From: Draconibacterium mangrovi_A
GTDB lineage: Bacteria > Bacteroidota > Bacteroidia > Bacteroidales > Prolixibacteraceae
NCBI RefSeq assembly: GCF_037646455.1
Contig: NZ_JBBIXN010000001.1
Coordinates: 1,984,001-2,048,000 of the forward strand
Direction of reading: 5' to 3'
DNA length: 64,000 nucleotides
Shown: one piece after another, positions 61,008-64,000 of the stretch
Layout: each line of letters begins with the position of its first letter
Numbering within the stretch: the first letter of the stretch is position 1
The notes under the pieces: model-generated
Told to the model about the DNA's origin: nothing
What the model saw: only the letters and a program-made list of their open reading frames with translations
Database searches by the model: none
Made by a program: the position numbers and the translations under genes

Positions 61008-61108
61008 ATTGATATTGACTTTTGTCGTACTTTACTCCCGTTCGACAGCTAAATACATATGATCTCTTCAGGGCATCGAGCTGCTTTCAGATCTTAGTAA
61101 TAACTCAT

Positions 61109-63103
61109 CTAGTAGATATCTTCATATTCCAACACTTCCAAAGGAACAAACTCCAGCCAGTCAAAATGAAACTGTCCTGATTTCACGGCAACTACTCTGA
61201 ATCTATGTGTTGTCATCTCGTCGAACGTGAAAATACCAAGTATTCGGCGCAGACAATTTTCCTGATATCTAACGTTAGAGTTATATGCATCGCCATAATA
61301 TGTAGGGGAAAGAGTTTTAAAGGTTGCCGGCGCTTTCATGTAACCTCTGTTGCGCATCGCTTTGTCATTTTCGTATCCATATGGGTCATCACTATCCGAA
61401 CCTGGCCTCACATAGCCGATCTTTGGGTCAGAGGCCAATATTCTTAAGTCTAAAGGTATTCCTACCGGATAGTCATCGAAATACAGTTGGGCTACTCCCC
61501 TGTTATTGGTAGCATGGTATCCAAACCTAACTTCATAAGTCCCTTTGGGAATAGGTAGTGTAATGGCCTCAAAATCATACAGTCCATCGGCACGCACCTC
61601 ATCACCCATGTAATCGGGCCACCTGTCGTCTGAATCGCAGTACAACAGGGCAGAGGTATTCGAGCCTTTAAATCTTTCAAAATAACCTTGCGGAAAGAAC
61701 CAACCCTGAGAAGGATATTCAGGTGTTCCGTGGCCAATCCTTATACGATTATTGGTAAGCTCGTAGAAGAAACTTGCAGGATTCATTCTTAATCTTTTAC
61801 TGGCTAACATTTGTTCTACCATAGGGGAATAGACCAGAATGTCATCTATTTCGTGGTATATACCATTAATTGCATCATTATCATAATTATCCCGATTGAT
61901 GCGAATAGCTGTTGCAGGATCGTCATTCACCATGTTAAACACGTTGAATTCATCGAACATATCACCGGCACCAAGAAGGGTTCTTACTTCTATCAAGGTA
62001 TTGGCACACATTGGTTCCATGTATTCAAACATATCGAAAGTGCGAATCGCATGACCAGTATTAGGTGTACTGCCCGAATTAAAATACTGGTATATGAACA
62101 AATTCCAGGGAAGTTTTTTTGCAATTAAATGATATCCTATAAAACGGTTCAAACTGTTTCTCGGATCGGTTGGATCTGAAATACCGGCATCCTGTGGATA
62201 TATTTCATCGTAAATTTCACTGGCCTTTTTCTTAATCCCTTCAATATCGGTAATGCCATATTTTTCATTTAAAGTTGCATCGCTTGGCATCAAAGCGGTG
62301 AATCCATATTTTTTTGATTGTGGTATCCGGTATAGTCTTCCAAGTGTCCAGAATTCTCCATCAACAGCAGTTCCTCCCAATCCATTAGGTAAAGATAAAG
62401 GTGGAACATAAGATTCATCTTCAATGGGTGTGAGCTTTTGGTCAAAGCCTGTAAGCACCAATGCCTCTGCAAATAGTTTAAAATTCTCATCGGCCAATAT
62501 CACTTCGTCGAGTCTCAATGCCGTATGTATTATAACATTATCAACAATGTGTATTAATCCATTGTGTACTTCAACATCAGAATCGGTTATTAAAGAAGAA
62601 GAATTCAACCGATATTCAAATAATCCTTCGAAATCGACTTTTATGTTTCGGCCGCTCATTGTTTGGTTTAACAGTGAAGCGCCATTTACAAATTCTTTGC
62701 TTGTTACCTCAAATCCTTTAATAATGTGGTCGAAAGCAATTTCTCTTAACTCTTCCACCGTAAAATCATCAAGTGTTTTTCCCTTTGCCTCGTAATACTT
62801 TTGCATTCCTTCATTCGAAGGGACAAAGCAGGTGTATTTCCCATAAGCATTCAATAAGGGCATAACCCCACTTTTTTCGAGTAACAGAGCAAATTCTGAA
62901 TATGATTCAGGCCTATTGGTAATATACTGACCTGCTGTTTCCCCTTTAAAGGTATAGTATGATTCTTCCGGTATTTCTTCAACACAGGAAGGGGACAACA
63001 GTGACATTATCAGCATAATAAGCATTAAGCTCTTCGAAAACCTTTTAGAGTGTTGGAAACCTAGAATTTGGCAAACTTGATTTCCTATTTTATTAGTTTG
63101 CAT
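61109..63103 (-). CDS. Fasciclin-domain lipoprotein
   Basis: The ATG at 63103 is chosen because the -7 box overlaps the longer start at 63157, and it leaves a leader of about 45 nt. The 664-residue protein has a lipoprotein signal (MSLLSPSC). One fasciclin domain (about residues 50-190: AYGKYTCFVPSNEGMQKY, DHIIKGFEVT, LIHIVDNVIIHT) is followed by a second, divergent one and a C-terminal beta domain. Fasciclin lipoproteins of this kind sit beside SusC/SusD systems in Bacteroidota, but none is in view. Likely surface-exposed. Confidence 0.82.
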   Translation of the reverse strand: MQTNKIGNQVCQILGFQHSKRFSKSLMLIMLIMSLLSPSCVEEIPEESYYTFKGETAGQYITNRPESYSEFALLLEKSGVMPLLNAYGKYTCFVPSNEGMQKYYEAKGKTLDDFTVEELREIAFDHIIKGFEVTSKEFVNGASLLNQTMSGRNIKVDFEGLFEYRLNSSSLITDSDVEVHNGLIHIVDNVIIHTALRLDEVILADENFKLFAEALVLTGFDQKLTPIEDESYVPPLSLPNGLGGTAVDGEFWTLGRLYRIPQSKKYGFTALMPSDATLNEKYGITDIEGIKKKASEIYDEIYPQDAGISDPTDPRNSLNRFIGYHLIAKKLPWNLFIYQYFNSGSTPNTGHAIRTFDMFEYMEPMCANTLIEVRTLLGAGDMFDEFNVFNMVNDDPATAIRINRDNYDNDAINGIYHEIDDILVYSPMVEQMLASKRLRMNPASFFYELTNNRIRIGHGTPEYPSQGWFFPQGYFERFKGSNTSALLYCDSDDRWPDYMGDEVRADGLYDFEAITLPIPKGTYEVRFGYHATNNRGVAQLYFDDYPVGIPLDLRILASDPKIGYVRPGSDSDDPYGYENDKAMRNRGYMKAPATFKTLSPTYYGDAYNSNVRYQENCLRRILGIFTFDEMTTHRFRVVAVKSGQFHFDWLEFVPLEVLEYEDIY

Positions 63104-63154
63104 ATTAGTCTTAATATTGGTAATTGCTGTTTTGTTATTAAACAAATTAAGAGT

Positions 63155-63183
63155 CAAATATACAAATAAATAGTCTAGTCAAA
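63155..63183 (-). promoter_or_regulatory. Bacteroidota-type promoter of the fasciclin gene
   Basis: On the minus strand TTTG (63183-63180), a 17-nt spacer and TATATTTG (63162-63155) match the consensus. Confidence 0.7.
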
Positions 63184-63577
63184 GATTGGTTTTTCGTCTC
63201 AGGCAATGATGGAATTCGTTAAAATCGCAAAATACTGCTATATACAATCACTTTGTTCGTGTGCGTTATGAACCTGATTATTTGATACAAATGATTGCCG
63301 ATAATATTAAGTTATGCAGGTTGCTGAAAAACCAATGGGTTTTAACTTAGGAAAATAGCTACTCAAATGCTTGAAAGATGACATTATTAGAAAATTAAAG
63401 TGGCATAACGCCGCTTAAAATGAATGGTTAAGTTCCCCTTCAAAGGAGTAAATAGATTATTTTTTGGAAGAAAAGGATTTTAAAGCGGTGGTTCTTTCTT
63501 GCCTCTTGAAACGGGAAAAATTGTTCTAAATGTCGTTGCACACGACGGATCAGGTACTCGATATCTCATAAAACCGG
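63184..63577. other. Gap between the fasciclin and YihY genes
   Basis: About 390 bp with no convincing gene, RNA or terminator. Stop codons are frequent on both strands. A minus-strand stretch near 63470-63575 can be read as a short open frame of about 40 codons, but I see no recognisable domain or signal in it. Confidence 0.45.
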
Positions 63578-64000
63578 TTATTCAGCTTTTGAAATTTTGA
63601 AGGGCTCGGCAAAATTGAGTGGCTTTTGTTTGTGCCCGTAATAATTTGAAAACTGGTAGCAGATCTCAACACCGAAGTAAAAAATTAACGAGACATAATA
63701 TACCCATAAAAGTAAAATAATGAGCGAGCTGGCAGCTCCGTATATTACTCCCAACTGACTATTCCCAATAATAAATCCGATTAAATATTTACCCAGGAAA
63801 AAAAGCAGGGTGGTAAATCCGGCTCCAAACCAGCTGGCGTTCCAGCGTACCGTTACATCGGGCAAAAATCGGTATATAAATGCAAAAACAGTAGTTGTAA
63901 GCAACAAGGACAATAACAGCCTTGCAACATTGATCGATACCACGAACTGCGCACCAAAAAGATTGGAGAGGTAGTCGTGTAATATACTAACGGAAGCTTC
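63578..64000 (-). CDS. YihY/BrkB-family inner membrane protein, 5' end cut by the window edge
   Basis: The frame is open from 63578 to the right edge, showing 140 C-terminal residues. It contains at least three hydrophobic segments and the family pattern LLLTTTVFAFIYRFLPDVTVRW, GVIYGAASSLIILLLWVYYVSLIFYFGVEI (read in parts). YihY/BrkB proteins are polytopic inner membrane proteins, not ribonuclease BN as once named, and their role is unclear. A GTG at 63943 is not the real start, since the coding frame continues upstream of it. Confidence 0.85.
   Translation of the reverse strand, partial: EASVSILHDYLSNLFGAQFVVSINVARLLLSLLLTTTVFAFIYRFLPDVTVRWNASWFGAGFTTLLFFLGKYLIGFIIGNSQLGVIYGAASSLIILLLWVYYVSLIFYFGVEICYQFSNYYGHKQKPLNFAEPFKISKAE

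Noticed and set aside
1..64000. CRISPR arrays, insertion sequences, prophage genes, rRNA genes or toxin-antitoxin pairs
   Set aside because: I looked for repeated spaced units, transposase or phage motifs and rRNA blocks and found none. The window reads as core chromosome.

Overview
The window looks like a chromosomal segment of a Bacteroidota bacterium, probably a marine or sediment member of the Marinilabiliales/Prolixibacteraceae type. The phylum call is firm and the family call is only an impression. Evidence: promoters of the TTTG-N17-19-TAnnTTTG form, an almost complete lack of Shine-Dalgarno sites with A-rich leaders instead, a fused SecDF, ribosomal protein S16 with a long acidic tail, an HU-like/SPOR membrane protein, a DUF5916 outer-membrane barrel, a fasciclin lipoprotein, a GH95 fucosidase and a TIGR02757 protein. 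Coding density is high and I see no prophage, insertion sequence, CRISPR array or integrated island. Most of it is ordinary core genome.

Layout. 1-4.5 kb (minus): a transglutaminase-fold lipoprotein cut by the left edge, then a tight operon of metallophosphoesterase, two NAD(P)-binding SDR proteins and a CPBP membrane protease. 4.7-11.3 kb: cytochrome c-PQQ sugar dehydrogenase fusion, SRAP DNA-crosslink protein, and a translationally coupled GH95 fucosidase-mtnA-mtnP set. 11.5-14.1 kb: dodecin, DoxX, nitroreductase, HU/SPOR protein. 14.2-20.2 kb: galE, a small secreted protein, rfbB, rpsP, rimM, a thioesterase, a head-GIN protein and mscL. 20.3-23.3 kb (minus): tsaC, a GT4 glycosyltransferase and lysA. 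23.7-29.7 kb: a complete MacAB-TolC type efflux operon with two tandem paralogous permeases. 29.8-37.7 kb: DUF5916 barrel, mdh, a retropepsin-like protein, a GGCT-like protein, a small membrane protein and secDF. 37.8-43.6 kb: tatA, a Ca/Na antiporter, a LolD-type ATPase, TIGR02757, a TrmN6-like methyltransferase, a flavodoxin, an FAD oxidoreductase and upp. 43.7-48.2 kb (minus): two paralogous FemAB/GNAT-like acyltransferases, a polysaccharide deacetylase-like protein, radC, rpsT and tRNA-Glu. 48.3-50 kb (minus): lptB and tatC. 50.2-61 kb: recQ, ahcY, a degenerate Rieske-like lipoprotein, a small membrane protein, greA, a HIT protein, dnaE, trxA and a DUF58 protein. 61.1-64 kb (minus): a fasciclin lipoprotein and a YihY/BrkB protein cut by the right edge.

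Themes. Envelope biogenesis and export recur (secDF, tatA, tatC, lptB, LolD-type ATPase, MacAB-TolC, galE, rfbB, GT4, SPOR). Methyl-cycle by-product handling is represented by mtnP/mtnA and ahcY. I found no convincing wholly new multi-gene system. The most unusual signals are small: the greA leader (a 15-bp terminator-like hairpin right after a -7 box, followed by a textbook Shine-Dalgarno site, rare in this phylum), a Rieske-like lipoprotein whose two ligand histidines are replaced, an A-rich AAAAACAAT element in front of many start codons, 21-bp-spaced direct repeats in a divergent redox promoter region, and a duplicated acyltransferase pair next to a deacetylase.
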